From Planifilum fimeticola (GTDB lineage Bacteria; Bacillota; Bacilli; Thermoactinomycetales; DSM-44946): a stretch of 64,000 nucleotides of DNA. Of the stretch, positions 54,061 through 63,297 are shown piece by piece; the stretch's first letter is position 1; the number at the start of each line of letters is the position of its first letter. The DNA is taken from positions 1-64,000 of the forward strand of contig NZ_PVNE01000003.1 of NCBI RefSeq assembly GCF_003001905.1, read 5' to 3'. The position numbers were made by a program, and so were the translations under genes. The notes under the pieces are model-generated. The model made no database searches, had not been told where the DNA came from, and saw nothing but the letters and a program-made list of their open reading frames with translations.

Positions 54061-55068
54061 ATGATTTCGATGCTGCTGCAATTTTTGCCCTTTATCTTGA
54101 TCTTGTGGCTGGCTAACATGGCCGAGGACCGGCGATATCCCGAAGCGCCCCAACTGGGAAGGGGATTCGCCATCGCCAGCTATCTGATGCTCGGGCTGAT
54201 TTATGTTATGTTTTTTTTGGGCGGATTGTTTCTGCTCACACTATCCCTGTTGCCTGCAGAAATTTTGGAACCGGAACCGGAAGTCAATGTCCGGCTGTTG
54301 GGAATCGGAATTTGGGCGCCATCCCTGGTGGGGCTTTTATTTTTCATCCCCCGGGTGAGGCGATGGATCGCCCGGGCCATTCCCATCGATCCGGAGAACC
54401 CGGTACACGTGATTTCCCTCTCCATGTCGATGCTGATTATTCTTGAACTGCTGATGATTCTGGGAATCGGTTTGGAAAATCTCGCCGCCATTGGAGAATC
54501 GGAAAACCTCAGCGTCTCCATATCCGAACTGTGGACCCAGGATATCGCGATGCTGCTGCTCGGTTTGATCGGAGTGGGGTGGCTGTCCCGCAGGAAATTC
54601 GGTGAATCCCTCGCCCGCCTGGGAATCGTCAAGCCCTCCGTCCGGGAAATCGCCTTTGGCCTGGGCATCGGCTTGTTGCTGGTGGCGCTCGCCTTCGGTT
54701 TGGAATACGTGGCTGCCTTTTTCGGAATTTCGGCCGATCCGGAAGTGGAAGAGTTGACAAAGCAATTGCTCGGCTCTTTGTTTACAACGGTTCCCGGGAT
54801 TCTCACCCTGGGCCTCGCCGCCGCCCTCGGCGAGGAAACCGTGTTTCGGGGAGCGCTTCAGCCGCGCTTCGGCCTGCTGCTCACCTCCATTCTCTTCGCC
54901 CTGATGCACAGCAATTACGGCTTCAGCCTCTCCACCCTGATCGTTTTCCTGGTGGGCCTCGCCCTGGGGGCGGTTCGCCTGCGGTTCAACACTTCCACCT
55001 CCATGGTGGTGCACGCCACCTACAATATCACCCTGGGCGTGCTCGCCAACGTACTGCCGGACTTTTAG
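54061..55068 (+). CDS. CPBP family intramembrane metalloprotease
   Basis: A 335-aa protein with about eight membrane helices, the only clear plus-strand gene of the window. The C-terminal Abi/CPBP domain has EETVFRGAL, the paired Glu motif with Arg, FALMHSNYGF with the second-motif His, and a final HATYNI with His and Asn. These residues form the active site of intramembrane proteases related to Rce1. Substrates are unknown. A GGGAG ribosome site precedes the ATG. It sits between prfA and a spore lipoprotein gene and breaks the operon-like run, so it may be a later insertion. Confidence 0.85.
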   Translation: MISMLLQFLPFILILWLANMAEDRRYPEAPQLGRGFAIASYLMLGLIYVMFFLGGLFLLTLSLLPAEILEPEPEVNVRLLGIGIWAPSLVGLLFFIPRVRRWIARAIPIDPENPVHVISLSMSMLIILELLMILGIGLENLAAIGESENLSVSISELWTQDIAMLLLGLIGVGWLSRRKFGESLARLGIVKPSVREIAFGLGIGLLLVALAFGLEYVAAFFGISADPEVEELTKQLLGSLFTTVPGILTLGLAAALGEETVFRGALQPRFGLLLTSILFALMHSNYGFSLSTLIVFLVGLALGAVRLRFNTSTSMVVHATYNITLGVLANVLPDF

Positions 55069-55100
55069 ACACCGCCGCCATCATGAAAAAGTACCTTTTC

Positions 55101-55124
55101 GGGGGCCGAAAACGGCCCCCTTTT
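55101..55124 (+). terminator. Terminator of the CPBP gene
   Basis: A perfect 8-bp GC stem with an AAAA loop (55101-55120) is followed by TTTT on the plus strand. The facing lipoprotein gene ends 6 bases further on. Confidence 0.85.
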
Positions 55125-55129
55125 CCTGT

Positions 55130-55573
55130 TCATCTCCCTCGCATCGGCAAGTGAAACCGCGAACGGGGATCGATGGTGACGGTGAAGTCATATCGGGGGA
55201 AGGCGGCCACGAGTCGGTCCCGCACTTCCTGCTCCAGGGCGGCATAACGGTCCGCTTTGATTGCCGGATCCGGAACGATCCCCAAAAACGCCCGCCCGCC
55301 GGAGATGTCCACCGCCGCATCCCTCACCCCCGGGATGCCGCGAACGATTCGCTTCATCCGGCGGGCGTCGTCGCTCTTGGTGGGTGCGTACCAGTCACCC
55401 ACCCACATGTTGGGATTGGCGTTGGTGATCCCGTTGTACCCGTCATTCCGGTTGAAGCGGTGGGCGGTCGTCTGCGGACTTCGCTCGGCCTGCCCTTGAT
55501 CGGCCGGTTGGCACGCCGCCGTCCCGAAAAGGAAAAAGGTACAAAATGCCACAAGCCACACCCGCTGCCTCAA
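55130..55573 (-). CDS. YhcN/YlaJ family sporulation lipoprotein
   Basis: A 147-aa exported lipoprotein. A signal peptide ends at FGTAAC, which can serve as lipobox although Thr at -3 is unusual. The mature part has the YhcN/YlaJ pattern: DDARRMKRIVRGIPGVRDAAVDISGGRAFLGI and then LEQEVRDRLVAAFP. Relatives sit in the spore inner membrane and influence germination or outgrowth. The start is TTG with a GGGAGGTG site; the frame is open to 55666 but that part overlaps tdk. It follows tdk by 29 bases. Confidence 0.8.
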   Translation of the reverse strand: MRQRVWLVAFCTFFLFGTAACQPADQGQAERSPQTTAHRFNRNDGYNGITNANPNMWVGDWYAPTKSDDARRMKRIVRGIPGVRDAAVDISGGRAFLGIVPDPAIKADRYAALEQEVRDRLVAAFPRYDFTVTIDPRSRFHLPMRGR

Positions 55574-55602
55574 GGCAAACACCTCCCTGCACTTAGTGTG
55601 CT

Positions 55603-56223
55603 TCAGGAGGTGGAAAAGCTGCTCGGAAATGTTTCCCGACGGAGCACTTCGTGGCAATGGCGACAACGTGCTTCATATTGCTCGGAAGCCCCGACGCGGA
55701 TCACCGGGTCATCTTCCCTGACCGGCCTGCCGTCGACGATCCGCTGGGTCCGGCTGGCCGGCCCTCCGCAGCGGACACAGATGGCCTGCAACTTGGTCAC
55801 AAATTCGGCTACGGCCAGCAGCGTCGGAGTCGGCCCGAACGGGCGCCCCCTGAAGTCCTGGTCCAACCCGGCGCAGATCACCCGCATTCCCTGGTCGGCC
55901 AAGCGCTGACAAACCTCGACGATGACCCCGTCAAAAAACTGCACCTCATCGATGGCCACCACCTGGCAATCGGCAGATACGGCGTCCAAAATCTCTTCGG
56001 CCCTCTGGACGGGTTGCGCTTCCATCAGCTCGCCGTTGTGGGAAGCGATCGCCTCGCTGTGGTAACGGTCATCGATCGCCGGCTTGAATACCGAGACCCG
56101 CTGCTTTGCGATCCGGGCCCGGCGGACTCGACGGATGAGTTCCTCGCTCTTTCCGGAAAACATGCCGCCGCAGATCACTTCAATCCATCCCTGCTTCTGC
56201 ATATGCACCGGTGCTTGCGCCAT
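55603..56223 (-). CDS. tdk: Thymidine kinase
   Basis: A 206-aa enzyme that phosphorylates thymidine for salvage. The P-loop [14 protein letters not shown], the DEVQFFD Walker B region and the catalytic Glu are present. A zinc-binding structure is formed by Cys residues in AICVRCG and [11 protein letters not shown] 56223 has a GGGAGGGG site and gives the normal length. Confidence 0.95.
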   Translation of the reverse strand: MAQAPVHMQKQGWIEVICGGMFSGKSEELIRRVRRARIAKQRVSVFKPAIDDRYHSEAIASHNGELMEAQPVQRAEEILDAVSADCQVVAIDEVQFFDGVIVEVCQRLADQGMRVICAGLDQDFRGRPFGPTPTLLAVAEFVTKLQAICVRCGGPASRTQRIVDGRPVREDDPVIRVGASEQYEARCRHCHEVLRRETFPSSFSTS

Positions 56224-56317
56224 CTCATCCCCTCCCATACTCTCTGGGCAACGCACCCGCAGGTATTGTAGCACAGGCGCACGAGGAAAATCATGGCTGC
56301 TAATCCTTTTTGCGCAT

Positions 56318-56341
56318 AAAAAAACAAGCCTTTAAGGCTTG
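56318..56341 (-). terminator. Terminator after rpmE
   Basis: Arms CAAGCC (56325-56330) and GGCTTG (56336-56341) are followed on the minus strand by seven T. Confidence 0.88.
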
Positions 56342-56358
56342 CCCAAGACAACGTACGT

Positions 56359-56559
56359 TCATTTGAGATTGTACTTTTTCTTGAACCGGTCGACCCGTCC
56401 GCCCTTGTGCACCGTTTTCTGCTCCCCGGTAAAGAAGGGATGGCAGGCGGAACAAATGTCAACGCGGATGTTTTCTTTGGTCGATCCCGTTTCAAAAGTA
56501 TTCCCGCAGGCGCAGGTAACCGTTGTCAGTTTGTATTCGGGATGAATGGCCGCCTTCAT
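56359..56559 (-). CDS. rpmE: 50S ribosomal protein L31 (zinc-binding form)
   Basis: A 66-aa ribosomal protein of the C+ type. The zinc ligands are visible as TCACGNTF and DICSACHPF. The C+ form is normal when zinc is plentiful; a C- paralogue would be elsewhere. The GAGGTG ribosome site is good. Position downstream of rho is as in Bacillus. Confidence 0.96.
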   Translation of the reverse strand: MKAAIHPEYKLTTVTCACGNTFETGSTKENIRVDICSACHPFFTGEQKTVHKGGRVDRFKKKYNLK

Positions 56560-56722
56560 CGCAATTCACCTCTTTCCAGCAGCTCAAGGGGAATAACTCC
56601 TGCATGACACGCTAAAGTATTATAGCACGAAGACAATCCCACCGCAACCGGAAAAGAGAGGTCGTTGTGCAACGGGCTGAAGCAAACCGCCTGACGGGAT
56701 CAAAATCCGGCACATTCCTCCC

Positions 56723-57697
56723 TCAGGGAAGAACGGACAGCGGATTGACGGGCCGACCGTTCCGATGCACTTCAAAATGGAGGTGAACCCCCGTCGCATT
56801 GCCCGTTTGGCCCATGTATCCCAGGGATTGGCCCTTGCCCACCACCTGCCCCTTGCTGACGGTGATCCGGCTCAGATGGGCGTAATAGGTCACCCAGCCG
56901 TTTCCGTGGTCCACCACGACCAGATTGCCGTACCCGTTCGAATACCCGGCCTTGATGACCCGTCCGCCCAGGGCGGCGCGGATGACGTTGCTGGTCCGCT
57001 TCTCGTTCCATATGTCGATCCCGTTGTGCATGCGTCCGTTTCTCCATCCGTACCGGCTGGTGATCTGCCCCCAGACCGGCCAGCTGAAGGAAGACGCACC
57101 GGCAGCCGCAGAAGCGTGGCGCAACACCTTCCGTTTCGACCCGTTTTCCCGGCCCATCTTCGGCATCTTCACCTTGATGGGACTGGGAACGGCGATCACC
57201 TGCCCCGTGTAGACCGAGCCGGCGGCGGCCACACCCGGATTCAATTTTTTCAGCAACTTTTCGCTGGTCTTATAGGTTTTGGCCAGGGATTCCAGCGTCT
57301 CCCCCTCTTTGACCCGAACCCATTTCCGTTTCAAGGGCAGTTTCAGCACCTTGCCCACCTGTAGCAGCCTCGGATTCTTGATGCGGTTGAAGGCCGCCAA
57401 TTTCCGGTAATCGACTCCGTACACCTTTCCGATCCCGTACAAGGTATCTCCCCGCTTCACCTTGTAGGTCAGCGGATTGGACTCCTTTTTGGTCGCCAAG
57501 TTGCCTTCCGCCACGCTGGAGATGGGGCTGAGGTACTGATACAGGACCGCCTGAGCCACCCGCTCGTCTTCCCATTCGGACGGGTTCATCCCACGGATGT
57601 CGTCGGCAGCATGGACCGCTTGTCCCTGCCCGCTTACCAGCCATGAAGCGGTGCACAGCGACAGGGACGACGCGACCAACGCCTTCTTGCTTGCCAT
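56723..57697 (-). CDS. Secreted LysM-M23 peptidoglycan endopeptidase
   Basis: A 324-aa protein with a signal peptide (about residues 1-30), two LysM peptidoglycan-binding domains (YKVKRGDTLYGIGKVYGVD and RVKEGETLESLAKTYKTS) and a C-terminal M23 domain. The zinc and catalytic residues are complete: HNGID, YYAHLS and HLHFE. It should cut peptide cross-links in the wall, perhaps during growth or sporulation. The gene stands between rho and rpmE, where Bacillus usually has no such enzyme. The frame is open to 57778, but the ATG at 57697 has a GGTGGTGAG site and begins a proper signal sequence. Confidence 0.9.
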   Translation of the reverse strand: MASKKALVASSLSLCTASWLVSGQGQAVHAADDIRGMNPSEWEDERVAQAVLYQYLSPISSVAEGNLATKKESNPLTYKVKRGDTLYGIGKVYGVDYRKLAAFNRIKNPRLLQVGKVLKLPLKRKWVRVKEGETLESLAKTYKTSEKLLKKLNPGVAAAGSVYTGQVIAVPSPIKVKMPKMGRENGSKRKVLRHASAAAGASSFSWPVWGQITSRYGWRNGRMHNGIDIWNEKRTSNVIRAALGGRVIKAGYSNGYGNLVVVDHGNGWVTYYAHLSRITVSKGQVVGKGQSLGYMGQTGNATGVHLHFEVHRNGRPVNPLSVLP

Positions 57698-57802
57698 CTC
57701 ACCACCCCGCACGGTAAAAATGACGGAACGAAACGGAAATTCCGTTCCACTTCCCATTTCTATGCGGGGGGGAGACACCCTATGCCCACAACTTGCGAAA
57801 AA

Positions 57803-59071
57803 TCAGGAAGCGGTGCTGGATCGCCGGGGTCGGGCCTCGAGCGTAGCCAGAAACTCCGCATTGGTTTTGGTGCCGGCCAGTTTGTTGATGAAAGCCTCGA
57901 TATATTCCGGAGAATCCGTCATCGACCGGCGGAGCATCCACAGCTTTTCCAATTCCTCCTTGGACAGGAGCAACTCCTCCCGGCGCGTGCCGGAGCGGCG
58001 GATATCAATCGCCGGAAAGATCCTCCGCTCCGCCAACCGACGGTCCAGATGAACCTCCAGGTTGCCGGTTCCCTTGAATTCCTCGTAAATCACGTCGTCC
58101 ATCCGGGAACCCGTCTCCACCAGCGCCGTGGCCAAAATGGTGAGACTTCCCCCCTCTTCGATGTTTCGGGCCGCTCCGAAGAAACGCTTCGGCCGGTGAA
58201 AGGCGGTGGGATCGATCCCGCCGGAAAGGGTCCGTCCGCTCGGGGGGATCACCAGGTTGTAGGCCCGGGCCAGCCGGGTGATGCTGTCCAGCAGAATCAC
58301 CACATCCCGCTTGTGCTCCACCAGCCGCTGGGCCCGCTCCAGCACCAGCTCGGCCACCTTGATGTGATTCTCCGGCAGCTCGTCGAAGGTCGAACTGACC
58401 ACTTCCGCCTTGACCGAACGCTGCATGTCGGTCACTTCTTCCGGACGCTCGTCGATCAGGAGGACGAACAGCTCGATCTCGGGATAATTTTCGGCGATGC
58501 TGTTGGCAATCTCCTTCAGAAGCATCGTTTTTCCCGCCTTCGGCTGGGCGACGATCAGGCCCCGCTGCCCCAGCCCGACGGGGGCGATCAGATCCATGAT
58601 GCGGGTGGACAATCGGTCCGGCGTGGTTTCCAGGGTCAACTTCTTCTGGGGGTACAAGGGTGTAAGGGCGGGGAAATGAAGCCGTTCGGCAGCCTGATTG
58701 GGGTCTTCCCCGTTGACCGCCTCGACGTGAAGCAGGCCGAAATAGCGTTCATTCTCCTTCGGCGGACGCACCTTCCCGGATACCAGATCGCCGGGTCGAA
58801 GGTCAAACCGGCGGATTTGGGAAGCCGAGATGTAAATGTCCTCCGAGGAGGGAAGATAGTTGATCGGCCGCAAAAAGCCGTAGCCCTCGGGCAGAATGTC
58901 CAGAACCCCTTCCATGAACAGAAGTCCGTCCCGTTCCGCCCGGGCCTTCAGAATTGCGAAAATCAATTCTTTCTTTTTCATTTGACTGTAATAGGGAATC
59001 TGGTATTCCTTCGCCAACTTGTACAAATCGGTTAAACGGCGGTTTTCCAGATCGCTGAGCGTCATCTCCAT
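57803..59071 (-). CDS. rho: Transcription termination factor Rho
   Basis: A 422-aa RNA-dependent ATPase hexamer that ends untranslated transcripts. The N-terminal helical and cold-shock-like RNA-binding domain has YGFLRP, and the ATPase part has Walker [29 protein letters not shown] and [13 protein letters not shown]. Length and order are standard. It precedes the LysM-M23 gene and follows glpX. Confidence 0.97.
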   Translation of the reverse strand: MEMTLSDLENRRLTDLYKLAKEYQIPYYSQMKKKELIFAILKARAERDGLLFMEGVLDILPEGYGFLRPINYLPSSEDIYISASQIRRFDLRPGDLVSGKVRPPKENERYFGLLHVEAVNGEDPNQAAERLHFPALTPLYPQKKLTLETTPDRLSTRIMDLIAPVGLGQRGLIVAQPKAGKTMLLKEIANSIAENYPEIELFVLLIDERPEEVTDMQRSVKAEVVSSTFDELPENHIKVAELVLERAQRLVEHKRDVVILLDSITRLARAYNLVIPPSGRTLSGGIDPTAFHRPKRFFGAARNIEEGGSLTILATALVETGSRMDDVIYEEFKGTGNLEVHLDRRLAERRIFPAIDIRRSGTRREELLLSKEELEKLWMLRRSMTDSPEYIEAFINKLAGTKTNAEFLATLEARPRRSSTAS

Positions 59072-59148
59072 CGCTGACTCACCACGCTATCCTTGCAGAA
59101 TCAGTTCACATCCATCATATCCTGATGTGCGAAGGCTTATTCTTGCCG

Positions 59149-60114
59149 TCATTCCATGACCAAATTGGGTTTTTTCTTCAGCCGGTGGGTCCCTTCGATG
59201 AAGCGGACCGTTCCCGTCTTGGCCCTCATCACCAAGGAGTGGGTGGTCGCCAGATCGCCCCGGTAGCGAACTCCCCGGAGCAGTTCCCCGTCGGTCACTC
59301 CGGTGGCCGCGAAGATGGCATCATCCCCCTTGACGAGGTCCTCCATGAACAGCACCCTTTTGGGATCGTCGATCCCCATCTTGCGGCAGCGGGACCACTG
59401 CTCCTCGTTTTCGGGAACCAACCGGCCCTGGATTTCACCACCCAGGCATTTCAGAGCCACCGCCGCCAGCACGCCTTCGGGAGCCCCGCCGATCCCGTAC
59501 AGGATATCCACACCCGTGTCGGGAAATCCCGTGTTGACCGCCGCAGCCACGTCGCCGTCGGGAATCAGCTTGATCCGGGCGCCGCATCGCCTGACTTCCT
59601 CAATCAACTTGTGATGGCGCGGGCGGTCGAGGATCACCACCACCAGATCGTCCATATCCTTCCCCAGTGCCCGGGCCACGGATTTCAGATTCTCCTCCAC
59701 CGGCGCGTTGAGATCCACCTGTCCCGCCGCGCCGGGACCCACGGCCAGCTTCTCCATGTACATGTCGGGGGCGTGCAACAGGTTGCCCCGGTCGGCGACC
59801 GCCACGACGGCAAGGGCGTTCCACAGCCCCTTCGCCACGATATTGGTCCCCTCCAGGGGATCGACGGCCACATCCACCTCGGGGGGCGATCCCGACCCCA
59901 GCTGCTCGCCGATGTACAGCATCGGCGCTTCATCCATCTCCCCTTCACCGATCACCACGGTACCCTTCATGGGAATGGTATCGAACACCTTCCGCATCGC
60001 GGTGGTGGCCGCCTGATCCGCCTCGTCCTTCTTCCCGAATCCCATCCAACGGGCGGAAGAGACGGCGGCGGCTTCCGTCACCCGCACCAATTCCATGGTC
60101 AGACTCCGGTCCAT
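59149..60114 (-). CDS. glpX: Class II fructose-1,6-bisphosphatase GlpX
   Basis: A 321-aa metal-dependent phosphatase that converts fructose-1,6-bisphosphate to fructose-6-phosphate in gluconeogenesis. Metal-binding motifs [15 protein letters not shown] and VDPLEGTN, and the [15 protein letters not shown] region, are intact. The GGAGGG ribosome site is good. It lies between murA paralogue 2 and rho. Confidence 0.95.
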   Translation of the reverse strand: MDRSLTMELVRVTEAAAVSSARWMGFGKKDEADQAATTAMRKVFDTIPMKGTVVIGEGEMDEAPMLYIGEQLGSGSPPEVDVAVDPLEGTNIVAKGLWNALAVVAVADRGNLLHAPDMYMEKLAVGPGAAGQVDLNAPVEENLKSVARALGKDMDDLVVVILDRPRHHKLIEEVRRCGARIKLIPDGDVAAAVNTGFPDTGVDILYGIGGAPEGVLAAVALKCLGGEIQGRLVPENEEQWSRCRKMGIDDPKRVLFMEDLVKGDDAIFAATGVTDGELLRGVRYRGDLATTHSLVMRAKTGTVRFIEGTHRLKKKPNLVME

Positions 60115-60303
60115 TTTGGCATCCCTCCGCTCTTGAGCCTTTCACGTACACCACAGAGAATATACGGTCCCCGGAAAAACTGGATTGCATTTTGAATCAC
60201 GCGCTATTTAATGCGGCACATTCTTTTAATATGTTACACCAATTCGGGGGAAGTGGCGAGTAAAGAATGGCGGATTAAACAGAAGCGGAGGGATGGAAGG
60301 GGA

Positions 60304-61551
60304 TTATTCCCGCCGTACGTCGGCGCCGAGCTGCCTCAGTTTCCCGTCGATCTGCTCGTAGCCGCGGTCGATGTGATGGATGTCGGTGATGACGGTTTCT
60401 CCTTCCGCAATCAGCCCGGCCACCACCAGGGCGGCTCCCGCCCGAAGGTCCACCGCCCTCACCTGTATCCCGGTAAGGGGCGTGCCTCCCTCGATCATCG
60501 CCATCCGACCGTCGGTGCGGATCCGGGCGCCCATTCGGTTCAGTTCCAGGACGTGCCTCAGCCGTCCTTCAGAGACGTTTTCAATGACCAGGCTGGTACC
60601 CGCGGCCTGGGTCAGGAGGGTGGTGAAGGGTGGTTGTAGATCCGTGGGGAACCCCGGATACGGATGCGTTTTGATGTCCACGGGGAGAAGGGACTTCGGT
60701 CCTTTGACCGTGACCGACTCATCCCCTTCCGTCACGGGAATTCCCATCTCCCGCAGCTTGGCGGAGATCGGCTCCAGATGAAGGGGGATCACCTGATCCA
60801 CGCGCACTTCCCCACCCGTCGCGGCGGCGGCGATCATATAGGTTCCCGCCTCGATGCGATCGGGGATGATCGCATGGCGGCATCCGTTCAGACGGGACGT
60901 ACCGCGAATGCGTATCACGTCGGTACCCGCCCCTTTGATCCGGGCACCCATCCCATTCAAAAAGGTGGCCACATCGACGATCTCCGGCTCCTTCGCCGCA
61001 TTTTCGATCACGGTCAAACCTTCGGCAAAGACCGCCGCCAACATGATGTTGATCGTCGCGCCGACGCTGACCACGTCCAAATAGATGCGGGCGCCTTTTA
61101 GCCGAGGCGCTTTCAGGTGGATCGCCCCGTCCCGCTGGGATACGGTCGCTCCCAGGGCTTCAAAGCCCTTGATGTGCTGGTCGATCGGTCGGGGGCCGAG
61201 ATGGCATCCGCCCGGCAGACCGACGACGGCTTCCCCGAAACGGCCGAGCAGGGCCCCCATCAGGTAACAGGAGGCGCGCAGGCTCCGCACGCCGCCGTCG
61301 ATCATCGGACGGTTGGTCACCCGGGCTGCATCCACGCTGAGGGTCGAACCCTCCACCACGACCTCGGCACCCATCCGGCGCAGAAGTTTCACGAAGACCC
61401 TCACATCGCGGATCGCCGGTACATTCTCGATGGTGCAGGGGGTCTCGGCGAGCAGTGTGGCCGGAAGAAGGGCGAGCGCACTGTTTTTGGCCCCGCTGAC
61501 CGGGATGGATCCGATCAAGGGACGACCACCCTTGATCTTCAAGATTTCCAT
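60304..61551 (-). CDS. murA: UDP-N-acetylglucosamine 1-carboxyvinyltransferase (paralogue 2, MurAB/MurZ position)
   Basis: A 415-aa EPSP-synthase-fold enzyme, the second MurA of the window. The catalytic Cys116 lies in [31 protein letters not shown] gives the Lys-Asn pair. It differs from paralogue 1 across its length (for example CHLG instead of CAIG). Low-G+C Gram-positives normally carry two such genes, and this one is in the murAB place between tal and glpX. Both look catalytically complete. Confidence 0.93.
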   Translation of the reverse strand: MEILKIKGGRPLIGSIPVSGAKNSALALLPATLLAETPCTIENVPAIRDVRVFVKLLRRMGAEVVVEGSTLSVDAARVTNRPMIDGGVRSLRASCYLMGALLGRFGEAVVGLPGGCHLGPRPIDQHIKGFEALGATVSQRDGAIHLKAPRLKGARIYLDVVSVGATINIMLAAVFAEGLTVIENAAKEPEIVDVATFLNGMGARIKGAGTDVIRIRGTSRLNGCRHAIIPDRIEAGTYMIAAAATGGEVRVDQVIPLHLEPISAKLREMGIPVTEGDESVTVKGPKSLLPVDIKTHPYPGFPTDLQPPFTTLLTQAAGTSLVIENVSEGRLRHVLELNRMGARIRTDGRMAMIEGGTPLTGIQVRAVDLRAGAALVVAGLIAEGETVITDIHHIDRGYEQIDGKLRQLGADVRRE

Positions 61552-61589
61552 TGACGCCCTTCCTTTCGCTCATTCCCTTTTGCCCGACA

Positions 61590-62249
61590 TCAAACCTTGG
61601 CCGCCTCGCGCTTGGCGTTTTCCCAGTCGGCCAAAAACCGTTCCACACCCTTGTCGGTCAGCGGATGGTTCACCATCTGCTTGATCACCTTGAAGGGAAG
61701 CGTCGCGATGTGGGCGCCGCTTTCCGCCGCCTGGATGACGTGAACGGGATGCCGGATGCTGGCGGCAATGATCTCCGTGTCAATTCCGTGAAGGGAGAAG
61801 ATGTGGGCGACTTGTTGGATCAACTGGGTTCCGTCGTGGCTGATGTCATCGAGCCGACCGACGAAGGGACTGACGAAGGTCGCCCCCGCCCGGGCCGCCA
61901 TCAGCGCCTGGTTGGCGGAAAACACCAGCGTCACGTTGGTGGGAATCCCTTTCTGGGCCAAGCGATGAACCGCCTTCAGCCCCTCCCAGGTCATCGGAAT
62001 CTTGATGGTCACCCGATCCGACAGGGCGGCCAGGGGCTCCGCTTCCTTCACCATGCCGTCGGCGTCCGTGGAGAGCACCTCGGCGCTGACGGGACCTTCG
62101 GTGATCTCCAGAATCTCCTTGAGCAGCTCGACGAAGGAACGGCCCGTCTTGGCCACCAGGGTCGGGTTGGTGGTGACTCCCGACAGGATCCCCAGGGACT
62201 GCGCTTCGCGGATTTCGTTTACATCTGCGGAATCGATGAAAAGCTTCAC
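61590..62249 (-). CDS. tal: Transaldolase / fructose-6-phosphate aldolase family protein
   Basis: A 219-aa small transaldolase (TalC/YwjH type). The Schiff-base lysine is in [16 protein letters not shown]-terminal [14 protein letters not shown] and [13 protein letters not shown] are typical. It links glycolysis and the pentose phosphate route. The start is GTG with an ideal GGAGGTG ribosome site; the frame is open to 62291. It lies between fba and murA as in Bacillus. True transaldolase and aldolase activity cannot be told apart by eye. Confidence 0.93.
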   Translation of the reverse strand: MKLFIDSADVNEIREAQSLGILSGVTTNPTLVAKTGRSFVELLKEILEITEGPVSAEVLSTDADGMVKEAEPLAALSDRVTIKIPMTWEGLKAVHRLAQKGIPTNVTLVFSANQALMAARAGATFVSPFVGRLDDISHDGTQLIQQVAHIFSLHGIDTEIIAASIRHPVHVIQAAESGAHIATLPFKVIKQMVNHPLTDKGVERFLADWENAKREAAKV

Positions 62250-62348
62250 GCTGACACCTCCGCTATCCTGGTTTCGGTGATATGGTTTCACGCTTCCGCC
62301 TCTGCCCGGGACAAAGGGGTGAAGGCTTTTCCCCGCTCCGGGTGCGGC

Positions 62349-63203
62349 TCAGGCCTTTCCGGAACTGCCGAAAAGGCGAATCTTCTCCTTGACTACTTCC
62401 TTGATCGCTTCCCGGGCGGGACCCAGGTATTTCCGGGGATCGATCAGATCCGGCTTTTCCGCCAACAGCCCCCGAACCTTTTGGGTGAAGGCAACCTGAT
62501 TTTCCGTGTTCACATTGATTTTGCCCACTCCGAGGGAAATCGATCGGCGAATCGATTCATCCGGCACGCCGGATCCGCCGTGAAGAACGATCGGCGCCTC
62601 GATGTTTTGGGCCACCTTCTCGATGATGTCAAAGCGGATTTTCGGTTCGCCCTTGTACATGCCGTGGGCGGTCCCCACCGCGATGGCCAAGGCGTCGACG
62701 CGGGTCTCCTCCCAGAAGCGAATCGCCTCCTCCGGATCGGCGAGGTGGGCATCCTCATCGTCCACCTGCAGATCGTCCTCCACACCGCCGATGGTACCCA
62801 GCTCCCCTTCCACGGAGACGCCGACGGCGTGAGCGGCTTCCACCACTTTTTTCGTCAGGCGGATATTCTCCTCATAAGGGTAATGGGACCCGTCGAACAT
62901 CACCGACGAAAATCCGGCCCGGATGCATTTCATCACCATTTCAAAGCTGCTTCCGTGGTCCAGGTGCAGCGCGACGGGCAGCCCCGATTCCTCGGCGGCC
63001 ACCCGGGCCAGCGCGACCACGTTGTTCAGCCCCATGTACTTGATGGCTCCTTCACTCGCCCCGAAAATGAGCGGGGAGCGCTCTTCCTTGGCCGCCTCGA
63101 TGATCGCCTGGGTGAATTCCAGGTTATTCATATTGAACTGTCCGACGGCATATCCCTCTTGTTTGGCGCGTGGGAGAAAATGGGACATCGGTACGAGCGG
63201 CAT
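62349..63203 (-). CDS. fba: Class II fructose-1,6-bisphosphate aldolase
   Basis: A 284-aa zinc-dependent aldolase of glycolysis. Zinc and catalytic residues are in LHLDHGSSFE, MFDGSHYPYEENI and the ELGTIGGVEDD loop, and HGGSGVPDE binds phosphate. ATG 63203 has a GGGAGG site and begins the typical PLVPMSHFLPRAKQ. A clear promoter lies at 63249-63277, which makes fba the first gene of the fba-tal-murA-glpX run. Confidence 0.96.
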   Translation of the reverse strand: MPLVPMSHFLPRAKQEGYAVGQFNMNNLEFTQAIIEAAKEERSPLIFGASEGAIKYMGLNNVVALARVAAEESGLPVALHLDHGSSFEMVMKCIRAGFSSVMFDGSHYPYEENIRLTKKVVEAAHAVGVSVEGELGTIGGVEDDLQVDDEDAHLADPEEAIRFWEETRVDALAIAVGTAHGMYKGEPKIRFDIIEKVAQNIEAPIVLHGGSGVPDESIRRSISLGVGKINVNTENQVAFTQKVRGLLAEKPDLIDPRKYLGPAREAIKEVVKEKIRLFGSSGKA

Positions 63204-63248
63204 CCAAAAAACCTCCCTGTTGGTATGTGTGCGGGATCTTCCCATTGC

Positions 63249-63277
63249 ATTATATCACTGGAGAAGGCAAGGTCCAA
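63249..63277 (-). promoter_or_regulatory. Sigma-A-type promoter of fba
   Basis: On the minus strand TTGGAC (63272-63277) and a perfect TATAAT (63249-63254) are 17 bases apart. Confidence 0.7.
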
Positions 63278-63297
63278 TGACGCCTCTCCGACCCTTT

